Positions 1-7,944 of a DNA stretch of 64,000 nt are shown piece by piece. The stretch spans positions 60,821 to 124,820 of the forward strand of contig CAZFEN010000001.1 of the NCBI GenBank assembly GCA_964517765.1, given 5' to 3'. Source of the stretch: Hydromicrobium sp964517765. GTDB taxonomy: Bacteria; Actinomycetota; Humimicrobiia; Humimicrobiales; Humimicrobiaceae. How positions within the stretch are numbered: the stretch's first letter is position 1; every line of letters starts with the position of its first letter. A program made the translations under genes and the position numbers. The notes below the pieces were generated by a model. That model saw only the letters and a list, made by a program, of their open reading frames with translations. It ran no database searches and had not been told where the DNA came from.

Positions 1-369
1 ATAGTCTTTTATATCTATCATTATATTTCTATCTACTAATTTTTTCCTCTTCCCAATCAAGTTTATGATATATTCAAGCGCCTGCATATTCTTTCCGTCC
101 CGGCCTATAGCGATTCCCAGATCCTCTCCCTGGACCGACAGCCTTAATTCTTCCGAATCTGTTTTAATCTTTACATCTTCTCCGGGACATATAAGTTTTA
201 ATATTTTTTTTAAAATCCCTTTTATTTTTTCAAGTCCATCCTTTTCTATAACTTTATCTTCTGCCATGTTTTTAGGGGTATTTTCTATTAACCTGTTTCT
301 TTTTTGTTCTTCTTCCAGTGATTCTACAAATGAATCTATAGCATCTTTTATACTTTTATCTTCGGTCAT
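1..369 (-). CDS. jag: Jag/KhpB RNA-binding protein (3' part missing)
   Basis: The left window edge cuts this gene; 123 N-terminal residues are visible. It starts at ATG 369 behind a perfect AGGAGGTG Shine-Dalgarno six bases upstream. The visible protein has an acidic, charged N-terminal stretch of about 45 residues (Jag-N-like) and then a KH domain whose GxxG loop reads IGRDGKNMQALEYI (about residues 87-100). The R3H domain expected in this family would lie beyond the edge. Jag/KhpB proteins bind RNA and are almost always encoded just after yidC, as here (26 bp gap). The call rests on the KH loop plus the rpmH-rnpA-yidD-yidC context. Confidence 0.88.
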   Translation of the reverse strand, partial: MTEDKSIKDAIDSFVESLEEEQKRNRLIENTPKNMAEDKVIEKDGLEKIKGILKKILKLICPGEDVKIKTDSEELRLSVQGEDLGIAIGRDGKNMQALEYIINLIGKRKKLVDRNIMIDIKDY

Positions 370-395
370 CTACGGCACCTCCTGGGATATAAGTA

Positions 396-1253
396 TTATC
401 TTTTCTTTTTTCTTTTCTTTTTTAATTTTCTTCTTATTGACTTCTTCTCTTCTTCGCTTAATTCGAGACTTCCTGTAAGACTCTCCTTTCCCTGGCTTAA
501 TTCTTCTTTTACTTTTTCTTTTTTAACAAGTTTATTTACAAGCCACTGCTGGCCAATGGACCATACATTTGTTGTTACCCAATATATCAGTATGCCTGAT
601 GGAAACTGCCAGGATATAAACCCAAATACTAAGGGCATTATGTACATGATCTTTGACTGCCTGGCGTCTGTTGTCGTCATCTTCATTGACAGAAACATTG
701 TTGCAACCATCAGAATAACCAGGATATAATAAGGATCCCTCGAGTTTAGATTCATCCATAAGAAATTATAATTGGGATTTGCTACTCCAGTCAGTGTAAA
801 GTTCGCAGTAGATTGAAATCCTGTCAGTCCTATATTTATACTGTTGGCAACACCATCTAAACTAAAACTTCCCAAAACATTTGTTACAATTTCAGAGGGG
901 TTTCGGAGTGCCTGGAACAATGCAAAAAATACAGGCATCTGAAAGAGTAGAGGCAAGCATCCTGCCAGCGGATTTACATTATTTTTCTTATAAAATTCCA
1001 TTGTCTCCTGCTGCAGCTTTTGCTTGTCATCTTTATATTTTTTTTGTAGTTCTTTAAGTTCCGGCTGTATTTTCTGCATTTTTGCCATTGATCTGGTCTG
1101 GCTTATTGTAAGAGGGACAAGGACTATCCTTACTATTATAGTCAGCAGTATTATAACTATGCCGTAATTCGTAACTACATGATTATATAAAAAAATAACT
1201 ATGTACTCTAATCCATGCTGGATTGGGCTTAATATTTGTAATAACCAACTCAA
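396..1253 (-). CDS. yidC: YidC/Oxa1 membrane protein insertase
   Basis: 285 residues, the length usual for Gram-positive-type YidC without the large periplasmic domain of proteobacteria. It inserts membrane proteins alone or with Sec. The first core helix carries the conserved arginine (TIIVRIVLVPL, about residue 42). It is followed by a charged cytoplasmic hairpin (residues 52-90) and the hallmark NPLAGCLPLLFQMPVFFALF segment. Three further hydrophobic segments follow, then a strongly basic tail (last 15 residues nearly all K/R) that in this family contacts the ribosome. I see no lipobox at the N-terminus, unlike Bacillus SpoIIIJ. It sits between yidD (15 bp upstream) and jag in one transcription unit. 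Confidence 0.95.
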   Translation of the reverse strand: MSWLLQILSPIQHGLEYIVIFLYNHVVTNYGIVIILLTIIVRIVLVPLTISQTRSMAKMQKIQPELKELQKKYKDDKQKLQQETMEFYKKNNVNPLAGCLPLLFQMPVFFALFQALRNPSEIVTNVLGSFSLDGVANSINIGLTGFQSTANFTLTGVANPNYNFLWMNLNSRDPYYILVILMVATMFLSMKMTTTDARQSKIMYIMPLVFGFISWQFPSGILIYWVTTNVWSIGQQWLVNKLVKKEKVKEELSQGKESLTGSLELSEEEKKSIRRKLKKKRKKKR

Positions 1254-1268
1254 TTTATAACCTTTCTT

Positions 1269-1478
1269 TTATTTCACAGGATCATATCCGCCTCTATTAA
1301 AGGGATTGCATCTTAAAATTCTATACATTGATTTAATACTACCTTTTAATACACCGTATCTACTAATAGCCCCGATTGCATATTCCGAACAGGTAGGGTA
1401 GAACCTGCAGCTTTTTGGTAATACGGGGGAGATATATTTTTTATAACACTTAATTAAAAATATCAGTATTTTCTTCAC
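1269..1478 (-). CDS. yidD: YidD membrane protein insertion efficiency factor
   Basis: 69 residues with the family signature: an amphipathic N-terminus, SPVLPKSCRFYPTCSEYA with its three conserved cysteines, and the C-terminal RCNPFNRGGYDPV. YidD is thought to help YidC-dependent membrane insertion. The start is a GTG codon (1478-1476); no clear Shine-Dalgarno lies upstream, so translation may depend on the preceding rnpA, 25 bp away. Family membership is clear; the molecular role in this family is still only partly known. Confidence 0.93.
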   Translation of the reverse strand: MKKILIFLIKCYKKYISPVLPKSCRFYPTCSEYAIGAISRYGVLKGSIKSMYRILRCNPFNRGGYDPVK

Positions 1479-1503
1479 GATTAAACCGTTGATAGATTAT
1501 TAT

Positions 1504-1845
1504 TTACAGTTGGCCGATAAGAAATGAAATCAAAATATTTTCCAGTATCTTTTTTATTTCCAATAAGCTTGCAGTAACAATGATCGGTTTAGCCACAATC
1601 AAAATATCTAAATTATTGTAACTTTCTATTTCAACTTTTCTTAAAGCTTCTCTTAACACTCTTTTAATTCTATTTCTTAGAACGGCTCCGCCTATTTTTT
1701 TACTTACTCCTAATCCGATTCTTACAGATCCACAAATTTCTTCTTTTTTGAATATATATAAAGTTAAATATTTATCCCTTTTACATAAACCTTCTTTTAT
1801 TACTCTTGAAAAATCACTTTTTCTTTTAAGTGTTTCAAACTTGAT
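1504..1845 (-). CDS. rnpA: RNase P protein component, no canonical start codon
   Basis: The reading frame encodes an obvious RnpA, the protein subunit of RNase P that matures tRNA 5' ends: LKRKSDFSRVIKEG near the N-terminus and the RNR-type signature GGAVLRNRIKRVLREALRK in the middle. The frame runs uninterrupted from the rpmH stop codon, which is in the same frame, yet between that stop and the conserved region there is no ATG, GTG or TTG. The only plausible initiator is an ATC (1845-1843) with AGGAAG six bases upstream, giving 113 residues, the normal family length. The next GTG in frame is inside the conserved core and would give only about 47 residues. Alternatives are a sequencing error or another non-AUG start. 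Identity is sure, the start is not. Confidence 0.85.
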   Translation of the reverse strand: MKFETLKRKSDFSRVIKEGLCKRDKYLTLYIFKKEEICGSVRIGLGVSKKIGGAVLRNRIKRVLREALRKVEIESYNNLDILIVAKPIIVTASLLEIKKILENILISFLIGQL

Positions 1846-1866
1846 ATTAGTCTTCCTTTTTCCTCT

Positions 1867-2001
1867 TTAAGCAGAAAGCTTTTTTCTTCCTTTTTTTCTC
1901 CTGCACGCAATTACAGCTCTGCCGGCTTTGGTTTCCATTCTTATCCTGAAGCCATGAACCTTTTTTCTTTTCCTTGCGTTCGGCTGAAATGTCCTTTTCA
2001 T
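1867..2001 (-). CDS. rpmH: Ribosomal protein bL34
   Basis: 44 residues beginning MKRTFQPNARKRKKVHGFR, the classical L34 sequence, ending in a basic tail. It is a component of the large ribosomal subunit and the first gene of the minus-strand block that leads away from oriC. The ATG at 2001 is preceded by GGGTAAAAG, a weak ribosome site. Its TAA stop is in frame with the downstream rnpA and separated from the rnpA conserved region by only a few codons. Confidence 0.97.
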   Translation of the reverse strand: MKRTFQPNARKRKKVHGFRIRMETKAGRAVIACRRKKGRKKLSA

Positions 2002-2480
2002 CTTTTACCCAATCTATATATTATTGTTTTCAGTCAAGTAGTAGATTATACATTTTAATTTTTCTAATATCAAGGTTGCCATATTTAAATAAAGTGTTCC
2101 TTTAAGCCTTTTTGTGTTTGTCTTTTCTTTTGAGTACATTATTTATTCAAACACCTGTTCTGGTTAAAGACCCTTCCTGAAAATTATATTTTTTTTATAT
2201 ATATTATGGTGCAATTTCTCATAGTATTTCAAAAATTTAAACAACTTTTCAACAACTGTTGAAAAAATTGTTGAAAACTTAAAAAATCACACTAAATTAT
2301 ATGTCAAATGATTTTACTCCGAGGGATTTATCATACAATCTAGTAGCTTTTTCCTTGTTAAAATATTATTATTAATCTGTTGAAAACCTTAAGCTTCTGA
2401 AAAGAAAATGAAAAGCAATATCGTTGATTGATATGTTTTCTGTTAAATAAAACAATTCGCATTTAAAGTTGACATTAATA
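2002..2480. other. Probable replication origin (oriC)
   Basis: Non-coding region between rpmH (minus) and the dnaA operon (plus), where gene direction flips. It contains four exact copies of the nonamer TTTTCAACA: 2246-2254 on plus, and 2257-2265, 2269-2277 and 2378-2386 on minus. The first two form an inverted repeat with a 2-base gap, and the second and third are spaced 12 bp. An AT-only tract (about 2180-2207) next to the cluster could be the unwinding element. TTTTCAACA differs from the E. coli DnaA box TTATCCACA at two positions. Location and repeat are seen; origin activity is inferred. Confidence 0.8.
2246..2277. repeat. Cluster of three DnaA-box-like nonamers
   Basis: TTTTCAACA at 2246-2254, its complement TGTTGAAAA at 2257-2265 and again at 2269-2277. 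The first two are a 9-bp inverted repeat with spacer AC. A fourth copy lies at 2378-2386. Two 8-of-9 matches, TTGTCAACA (4846-4854) and TTCTCAACA (4909-4917), sit between dnaA and dnaN. I infer these are DnaA binding sites for this lineage. Confidence 0.65.
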
Positions 2481-3335
2481 ATGCCTGACGAAAATACTAA
2501 ACCAAATAATGCTGACGATTCCAACAAAATCTATGGAAACATTGAAAAAATACCGGTCAGAATCGCAGTCTATGATAATATGCGGAGCATTCCAAGGATA
2601 GTGAATCTCAGCTATGATAATATTGCGGACTTCATTAATGAAACCACCCAAAAAACCTATAGTCTATCCCATGAGATTGGCGGGAGAATTCCTTATACAA
2701 TAATAAAAGAGATAATAGAGAATCTTATACACGCAGATTTCAAAGAAGTTGTGATTACTGTGTTGGAAAGGGGAGACCATATAATCATAACGGACCAGGG
2801 ACCGGGAATCGAAGACAAAGAAAAAGCTTTCCTACCGGGATATACTTCCGCTACGAGTAAAATGAAAGAATACATCAGGGGAGTGGGTTCGGGTTTTCCG
2901 ATAGTAAAAGAAACTATAACTTTTTCCGGAGGATCTATCGATGTAAAAGACAATATAAAAAGGGGGACGGTAATATCTTTAAAACTTGGACAGCCGGAAA
3001 AGAGTGATAGCGTAAAGGATACGGAAATCAAGACAACCGGTGAGACGATACCTGTTATTCCCGACGAGGATAAAAAAACTCCGGCAGATGGCATAGACAA
3101 ATTTGATCATAAAGTATTATCCGACAGACAAAAGAAGATCCTTTTTGTGATCCTGGAACTGGAAGAAGCCGGGCCTTCTACAATAGCCAGTGAGCTGGGT
3201 TTTAGTCTCTCTACTTCATACCGGGAATTAATCTACCTGGAAAAGAACAAAATGCTTGCCTCCGGCAGCAACGGCAAGAGAAAATTATCTAAAAAAGGCT
3301 TAAAATACCTTGAATATTATTCAAATACTATTTAA
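2481..3335 (+). CDS. GHKL ATPase with C-terminal winged helix, upstream of dnaA
   Basis: About 284 residues from ATG 2481 (a TTG at 2469 would add four residues; neither has a good ribosome site). Residues 60-170 form a GHKL ATPase fold: N box around EIIENLIHADF, G1 box DQGPGIED, G2 box GVGSGFPIVKE. There is no phosphoacceptor-histidine helix pair before it, so it resembles anti-sigma kinases or stand-alone ATPases more than sensor kinases. A hydrophilic linker (about 172-208) leads to a winged helix-turn-helix (about 213-280, with STIASELGFSLSTSYRELIYLEK). It ends 12 bp before dnaA and surely shares its transcript. Function unknown; a role in controlling dnaA or replication start is only suggested by position. 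Confidence 0.8.
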   Translation: MPDENTKPNNADDSNKIYGNIEKIPVRIAVYDNMRSIPRIVNLSYDNIADFINETTQKTYSLSHEIGGRIPYTIIKEIIENLIHADFKEVVITVLERGDHIIITDQGPGIEDKEKAFLPGYTSATSKMKEYIRGVGSGFPIVKETITFSGGSIDVKDNIKRGTVISLKLGQPEKSDSVKDTEIKTTGETIPVIPDEDKKTPADGIDKFDHKVLSDRQKKILFVILELEEAGPSTIASELGFSLSTSYRELIYLEKNKMLASGSNGKRKLSKKGLKYLEYYSNTI

Positions 3336-3347
3336 GATTAGAGTACT

Positions 3348-4709
3348 ATGTCGGACCTACAAAACATCTGGAAAAATACTCTCGAAGATATTAAAAACAA
3401 TATTAATCTCCCTACATATAAAGCCTGGTTTGAACATATAACACCCCTTTCGTTAAAAAAAAACTGTTTAACGGTTTCAGTCGGCAGTAACTTCGCAAAA
3501 GAGTGGCTTGAGTCCAGATACTCTAATCTTCTATCCGAATCAATAAAAAGAGTGACCAACAATTCATGTAAAATAAAAATTGTTACTGCACCCGGAAGTT
3601 CCGAAAATACCAGCGGCAAATATGATACCTATATTGGCGAAACCCTCGAAGAGGAAGGGTATCCCTTTAAACAAAACAAAAATTCTCTTTTCAATTCAAA
3701 GTACACTTTTGATACATTTATCGTTGGAAGCAGCAACAGGTTTGCCTGTACCGCCTCTCTTGCAGTCAGCGAGAATCCCGGCAAAGCTTATAATCCATTG
3801 TTTATTTACGGGGGAGTAGGATTGGGAAAGACGCATCTTCTGCATGCAATCGCACAATATACGATGCAGCTGCATCCCAATAAAACTATAAAATATGTTT
3901 CGGCCGAAAGATTTCTTAATGATTTTATTAATGCTCTCCGTTATAAAAACATCTTTTCTTTTAAAGAAAGCTATAGAAACAACGATATTTTGCTTGTCGA
4001 TGATATACATTTTCTCGAGGATAAGGAGGCCAGCCAGGAAGAATTTTTTCATACATTTAACGCTCTTCATGATACCAATCGGCAGATAGTCCTCTCGAGC
4101 GACAGGGCGCCAAAAAATATTTCCACTCTTGAGGAAAGACTCCGGTCCAGGTTTGAATGGGGCCTGGTAACAGATATCAAGCCGCCGGACCTTGAAACAA
4201 GACTGGCAATTTTAAAAAATTATTCTAAAAGAGAAAATATATCGGCCTCTGATGATATATTAAATTTAATTGCCGAAAAAATTACTTCTAACATCAGAGA
4301 GCTGGAAGGTTCCCTTACAAGAATAGTCGCATTTGCTTCCCTTACCGATTCCAAGCCTGATTTAAACATGGCCAAAAACATACTAAAAGATATTTTACCC
4401 GATGACATAGAACACAAAATAAGTATTCAAACAATTATTAAAGAAGTATCAAGATATTTCTCCATACCCATAAATGATATTATAAGTGCCAAGAGGAATA
4501 AATTCATATCACATGCGCGCCAGCTGGCAATGTATCTATCCAGAGAGCATACCAGCAGTTCTTTGCCCAGAATCGGAAAGTCTTTTGGGAACCGTGACCA
4601 TTCAACTGTAATATACGCCGTCTCAAGAATCTCAAATCTTATAAATACCGATAAAACTGTCTACCTGCAGATTCAGGAAATTACAAACAAGATAAAGACG
4701 TCTACATAA
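3348..4709 (+). CDS. dnaA: Chromosomal replication initiator DnaA
   Basis: 453 residues, standard length. Domain I (about 1-80, includes TYKAWFEHITPLS) is the interaction domain. A linker of about 35 residues leads to the AAA+ domain, with Walker A GGVGLGKT (155-162), Walker B ILLVDDIHF (214-222) and an arginine-finger segment ERLRSRFEWGL. Domain IV (about 360-453) binds DnaA boxes through the signature GNRDHSTVIYA. ATP-DnaA opens oriC and loads the replisome. The repeated nonamers upstream are its likely targets. It is probably co-transcribed with the GHKL gene 12 bp upstream. Confidence 0.98.
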   Translation: MSDLQNIWKNTLEDIKNNINLPTYKAWFEHITPLSLKKNCLTVSVGSNFAKEWLESRYSNLLSESIKRVTNNSCKIKIVTAPGSSENTSGKYDTYIGETLEEEGYPFKQNKNSLFNSKYTFDTFIVGSSNRFACTASLAVSENPGKAYNPLFIYGGVGLGKTHLLHAIAQYTMQLHPNKTIKYVSAERFLNDFINALRYKNIFSFKESYRNNDILLVDDIHFLEDKEASQEEFFHTFNALHDTNRQIVLSSDRAPKNISTLEERLRSRFEWGLVTDIKPPDLETRLAILKNYSKRENISASDDILNLIAEKITSNIRELEGSLTRIVAFASLTDSKPDLNMAKNILKDILPDDIEHKISIQTIIKEVSRYFSIPINDIISAKRNKFISHARQLAMYLSREHTSSSLPRIGKSFGNRDHSTVIYAVSRISNLINTDKTVYLQIQEITNKIKTST

Positions 4710-5010
4710 AACCTGACTGCCCATGTTTAAAACCTGTTAAATAATAAAGAAAGTTCTTAGCAATCAGCGGCTTTTCTGGTTCAAAACTAACCATCTTCTT
4801 TTTTTTATATATTTCTTTTACGGCTTTGAACAGCTTTAAACCATATTGTCAACAAGTATCATTGCGGGACAGGCCGCAATTTCACTGTCTTTTTTTACTC
4901 TTCCAACATTCTCAACATGTATTATAACTATTACTGACTATTTAAATTAAACATTATATATAATAAAATATGTTTATATTTCAAACATTAAAAGAAATTA
5001 GAGGGTTACA
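4710..5010. other. dnaA-dnaN intergenic region
   Basis: 301 bp without a gene. It holds an inverted repeat ATTGCGG/CCGCAAT (4861-4867 and 4874-4880) followed about 10 bases later by a run of seven T, a possible weak terminator for dnaA. It also has two near copies of the oriC nonamer, TTGTCAACA at 4846-4854 and TTCTCAACA at 4909-4917. The rest is AT-rich and presumably carries the dnaN promoter. A second, minor part of a bipartite origin is possible. Confidence 0.5.
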
Positions 5011-6120
5011 ATGAAATTTCAAACTACAAGGACCGACCTTCTGGAAACTATTTTATTTGCCAGCAGAGCAATAAGTCCCAAAGCTTCATCGTTTATTTTG
5101 AATGGGATAATGCTTGATGCTGAAGAGGGCTTAACCGTATATAGTACCGACCTGGAGACAAGTATAAAATGTACAATGGAAGTAAAGATTCTTGAAAAAG
5201 GGAAAGCGGTGGTACCCGCAAGGATTCTGGCGAATATATTAAAAAGCCTGAAAGAATCAAAAATAGAGCTGGAGCTGGATAAGGCAAAGAACCAGGTAAA
5301 AATTAGTTGCGAAAACGCTTTTTTTACATTAAACACACTATCTCTGGAAGAATACCCGGTTTTTCCCGAAACAAGGAAAGAAAATTATTTAAAGGTGAAC
5401 CTGAACAAATTTAAGGACATGGTATCAAAAGCAGAGAAAGCGGCATCTATGGATGAAAGCAGAGCAATCTTAACCGGAGTGCTTCTGGAGATCGGGGACG
5501 ACATGTTGAGCATGGTAGCAACTGACAGCTACAGGCTTGCTCTGGTTAAAGAAAAAATAGGCGGCGGAAGACAGCCGATAAAAGTCGTGGTACCTTCAAA
5601 AGTTCTCGATAATATTGTTAAAAGTGAATTTAAGGATGGAGATATCGAGATAAACATCGAAGAAAATCAGGCAAGTTTTTACATGGAAAGCGCCAGCAAG
5701 AAAAAGATTATAATGGTTTCAAGATTGCTTTCCGGAAAATTTCCGGAATACAAACAGCTTATTCCTCAGAACATGAAGCACGACATAATAGTAGATAAGG
5801 AAAAAATGCTTGAGGTAGTAAAGAGGATTTCATCTATCTCGCAGGACAACATACCAATAAAGACCACTATCGATAAAGGTAAAATAACGGTATCTATGAA
5901 TATCAGGGAAGTTGGAAGTTCCAGCGAGGATTTTGATGTTTCATATGGAGAAGAAAAAATGGAGATAGCCTTTAACCCCGAATTTTTAATCGACGGTATA
6001 AATATAATGGATGAGAAGAATATAATATTCTCGATAGAGGAACCTCTTAAGCCTATTTTAATAAAATCTGAAAAAAACAAAGACTTGATTTATTTGCTTA
6101 TGCCCATCAGGGTCTCCTAG
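5011..6120 (+). CDS. dnaN: DNA polymerase III sliding clamp (beta subunit)
   Basis: 369 residues, standard length, starting at ATG 5011 behind AGAGGG. The beta clamp is a dimeric ring that tethers polymerase to DNA. Family features include the N-terminal MKFQTTRTDLLETILFASRA, the central VATDSYRLALVKE and the C-terminal LLMPIRVS, matching the canonical ending LMP-x-R. It follows dnaA by 301 bp as in most bacteria. The pantothenate operon begins 39 bp downstream, so the two may be co-transcribed. Confidence 0.97.
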   Translation: MKFQTTRTDLLETILFASRAISPKASSFILNGIMLDAEEGLTVYSTDLETSIKCTMEVKILEKGKAVVPARILANILKSLKESKIELELDKAKNQVKISCENAFFTLNTLSLEEYPVFPETRKENYLKVNLNKFKDMVSKAEKAASMDESRAILTGVLLEIGDDMLSMVATDSYRLALVKEKIGGGRQPIKVVVPSKVLDNIVKSEFKDGDIEINIEENQASFYMESASKKKIIMVSRLLSGKFPEYKQLIPQNMKHDIIVDKEKMLEVVKRISSISQDNIPIKTTIDKGKITVSMNIREVGSSSEDFDVSYGEEKMEIAFNPEFLIDGINIMDEKNIIFSIEEPLKPILIKSEKNKDLIYLLMPIRVS

Positions 6121-6159
6121 GACATATAGATAGCCTGGAAATAAAAACGAAAATAAACC

Positions 6160-7077
6160 ATGGAAAAAACAAAAAACATAAATCTGTGTGTCATTGGTGC
6201 AGGAAGGGTTGGTATAACAATATGTTACACACTTGCCCTGAGAAGATCATCGGGTGTAAAAGTAAGGGCCATATCCTCGAGATCGGCGGAATCTTTAAAG
6301 AGGGCAAGGAAGTTTTTAGGAGCTGGAGCGGCTGATATAATTTTTACCAGGGACAATGCGAAAGCCGCGGCACTTGCAAATTGTGTTTTAATATGTACCC
6401 CGGATGATTCTATAAGCACAGTTAGCGATAATATTTTTAAAAACAAAAAAAATAGTTATTTGAAAGATTATTATGTATTTCATTTCAGCGGATCGAAGAC
6501 GCTTGCGGTTCTGGATTCTGCAAGAGCCGCAGGAGCCGAAATCGCATCCATACATCCGTTAAAATCTTTTGCTTCAGTGGAAGAAGCTATTAAATCTCTG
6601 CCAGGAACCGTATTCGGAGTAACTTTTTCAAGTATAAAATCAAAGGAAATAGCAGAATTTCTGGTGAGAAATCTCGGAGGGGAAACTCTCGAGGTAGAAA
6701 ACGAAAAAAAACCGCTCTATCATGCGGCAGCATGCATCGCTTCAAACTATCTTGTAACTCTTATAGATTATGCCGTATCGATACACAAAAGGATAGGGAT
6801 AAAGCCGGAGGATTCGTTAAAAGGTTTAATAAGCCTGGCGGAGGGAACAGTAAACAATATAAAAAAAATGGGAACAAAGAAATCCCTGACCGGTCCGATA
6901 GCCAGAGGGGATAAGGGAACCATAAGGGAACATATGGCAGGTTTCAATAAATTTTTTCCAAAAGAGTATGCTGATTTGTATAAAACTATGGGAATAGAAA
7001 CAAGTAAAATCGCGTATCAAAATAAATGGATAGATAAAAACACAGCAGAGGAGTTAAGGGAAATACTTAAGGGATAG
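6160..7077 (+). CDS. Rossmann-like NAD(P) dehydrogenase with DUF2520 domain
   Basis: 305 residues. The N-terminal Rossmann fold (about 8-130) has the dinucleotide motif VIGAGRVG. The C-terminal half carries the DUF2520 pattern, including LYHAAACIASNYLVTL and LTGPIARGDKGTIREH. The architecture resembles 6-phosphogluconate/F420-type and ketopantoate reductases. It is the first gene of a run with panB (15 bp downstream), panC and panD. No panE or ilvC is visible, so reduction of ketopantoate to pantoate is the obvious candidate reaction. This function is inferred from fold and neighbours, not shown by the sequence. Confidence 0.85.
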   Translation: MEKTKNINLCVIGAGRVGITICYTLALRRSSGVKVRAISSRSAESLKRARKFLGAGAADIIFTRDNAKAAALANCVLICTPDDSISTVSDNIFKNKKNSYLKDYYVFHFSGSKTLAVLDSARAAGAEIASIHPLKSFASVEEAIKSLPGTVFGVTFSSIKSKEIAEFLVRNLGGETLEVENEKKPLYHAAACIASNYLVTLIDYAVSIHKRIGIKPEDSLKGLISLAEGTVNNIKKMGTKKSLTGPIARGDKGTIREHMAGFNKFFPKEYADLYKTMGIETSKIAYQNKWIDKNTAEELREILKG

Positions 7078-7092
7078 AGAGGGGATATTGCC

Positions 7093-7893
7093 ATGTTGAA
7101 AAAAATAACAACAAAAGATCTTGTTGAAATGAAAAAGAAGGGCGAAAAAATAACAATGCTTACCGCATATGATTGTCTGATGGCATCGCAGCTGGACGAG
7201 TGCGGCATAGACTTGATACTGGTGGGAGATTCTGTGGGAAATGTTCTTCTGGGATATAAAAATACCATACCGGTTTCGATGGATGAAATGATCCATCACT
7301 GTAAAGCAGTCTGCCGCGGTGTGGAAAGGGCAATGGTGATAGGAGATATGCCATTTATGTCTTATCAGGCAAGTGTTGCCGGGGCGGTAAGGAATGCCGG
7401 AAGATTTTTAAAAGAAGCCGGAGCAGAAGCAGTAAAACTGGAAGGCGGGAAAGAAATCCTTTTGACCATAAATAAAATCGTCGATTCAGGGATTCCGGTA
7501 ATGGGACATCTGGGATTTACTCCGCAATCTGTTTATAAGTTCGGCGGTTATGGCGTCAGAGGAAAAGACGAAGAGCAGGCTAAAAAGATGATAGAAGATG
7601 CCAGTGCGCTTGAGGAAGCCGGAGTATTTTCGATAGTGTTGGAGAAGATTCCAGCAGAGCTTGCAAAAAAGATAACACGAAAGATCAGCGTTCCCACGAT
7701 AGGAATAGGAGCAGGGGTAAACTGCGACGGACAGGTGCTCGTAACACATGATATGCTTGGATGTTTTGAAAAATTTAAACCAAAATTTTCAAAAAGGTAT
7801 GCTGAATTGGGAATAGAAATGAAGAAATGCTACACGAAATATATAGAAGAAGTAAAAAATAAGAAATTTCCCTCAGACGAACATTCCTATTAG
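7093..7893 (+). CDS. panB: 3-methyl-2-oxobutanoate hydroxymethyltransferase
   Basis: 266 residues, standard length. PanB transfers a hydroxymethyl group from methylene-tetrahydrofolate to 2-ketoisovalerate, giving ketopantoate, the first step of pantothenate and CoA synthesis. Visible family motifs are MLTAYDCLMASQLDECGIDLILVGDSVGN (residues about 19-47, described here in parts: the DCLMA and VGDSVGN elements), the Mg-binding aspartate in GDMPFMSYQ, and the C-terminal IGIGAGVNCDGQVLVTHDML. ATG 7093 follows the short ribosome site GGGGAT. It forms one operon with the DUF2520 gene, panC and panD. Confidence 0.96.
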   Translation: MLKKITTKDLVEMKKKGEKITMLTAYDCLMASQLDECGIDLILVGDSVGNVLLGYKNTIPVSMDEMIHHCKAVCRGVERAMVIGDMPFMSYQASVAGAVRNAGRFLKEAGAEAVKLEGGKEILLTINKIVDSGIPVMGHLGFTPQSVYKFGGYGVRGKDEEQAKKMIEDASALEEAGVFSIVLEKIPAELAKKITRKISVPTIGIGAGVNCDGQVLVTHDMLGCFEKFKPKFSKRYAELGIEMKKCYTKYIEEVKNKKFPSDEHSY

Positions 7894-7944
7894 AAAATAA
7901 AAATAATTCTCTGTTCAACCGTAAAGGTATTTTAATCTTCAAAG

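Noticed and set aside
65..478. Plus-strand open frame over the left end
   Set aside because: It is antisense to jag and the yidC tail; low-complexity Ser/Phe-rich sequence is what results from the reverse of a K/E-rich gene.
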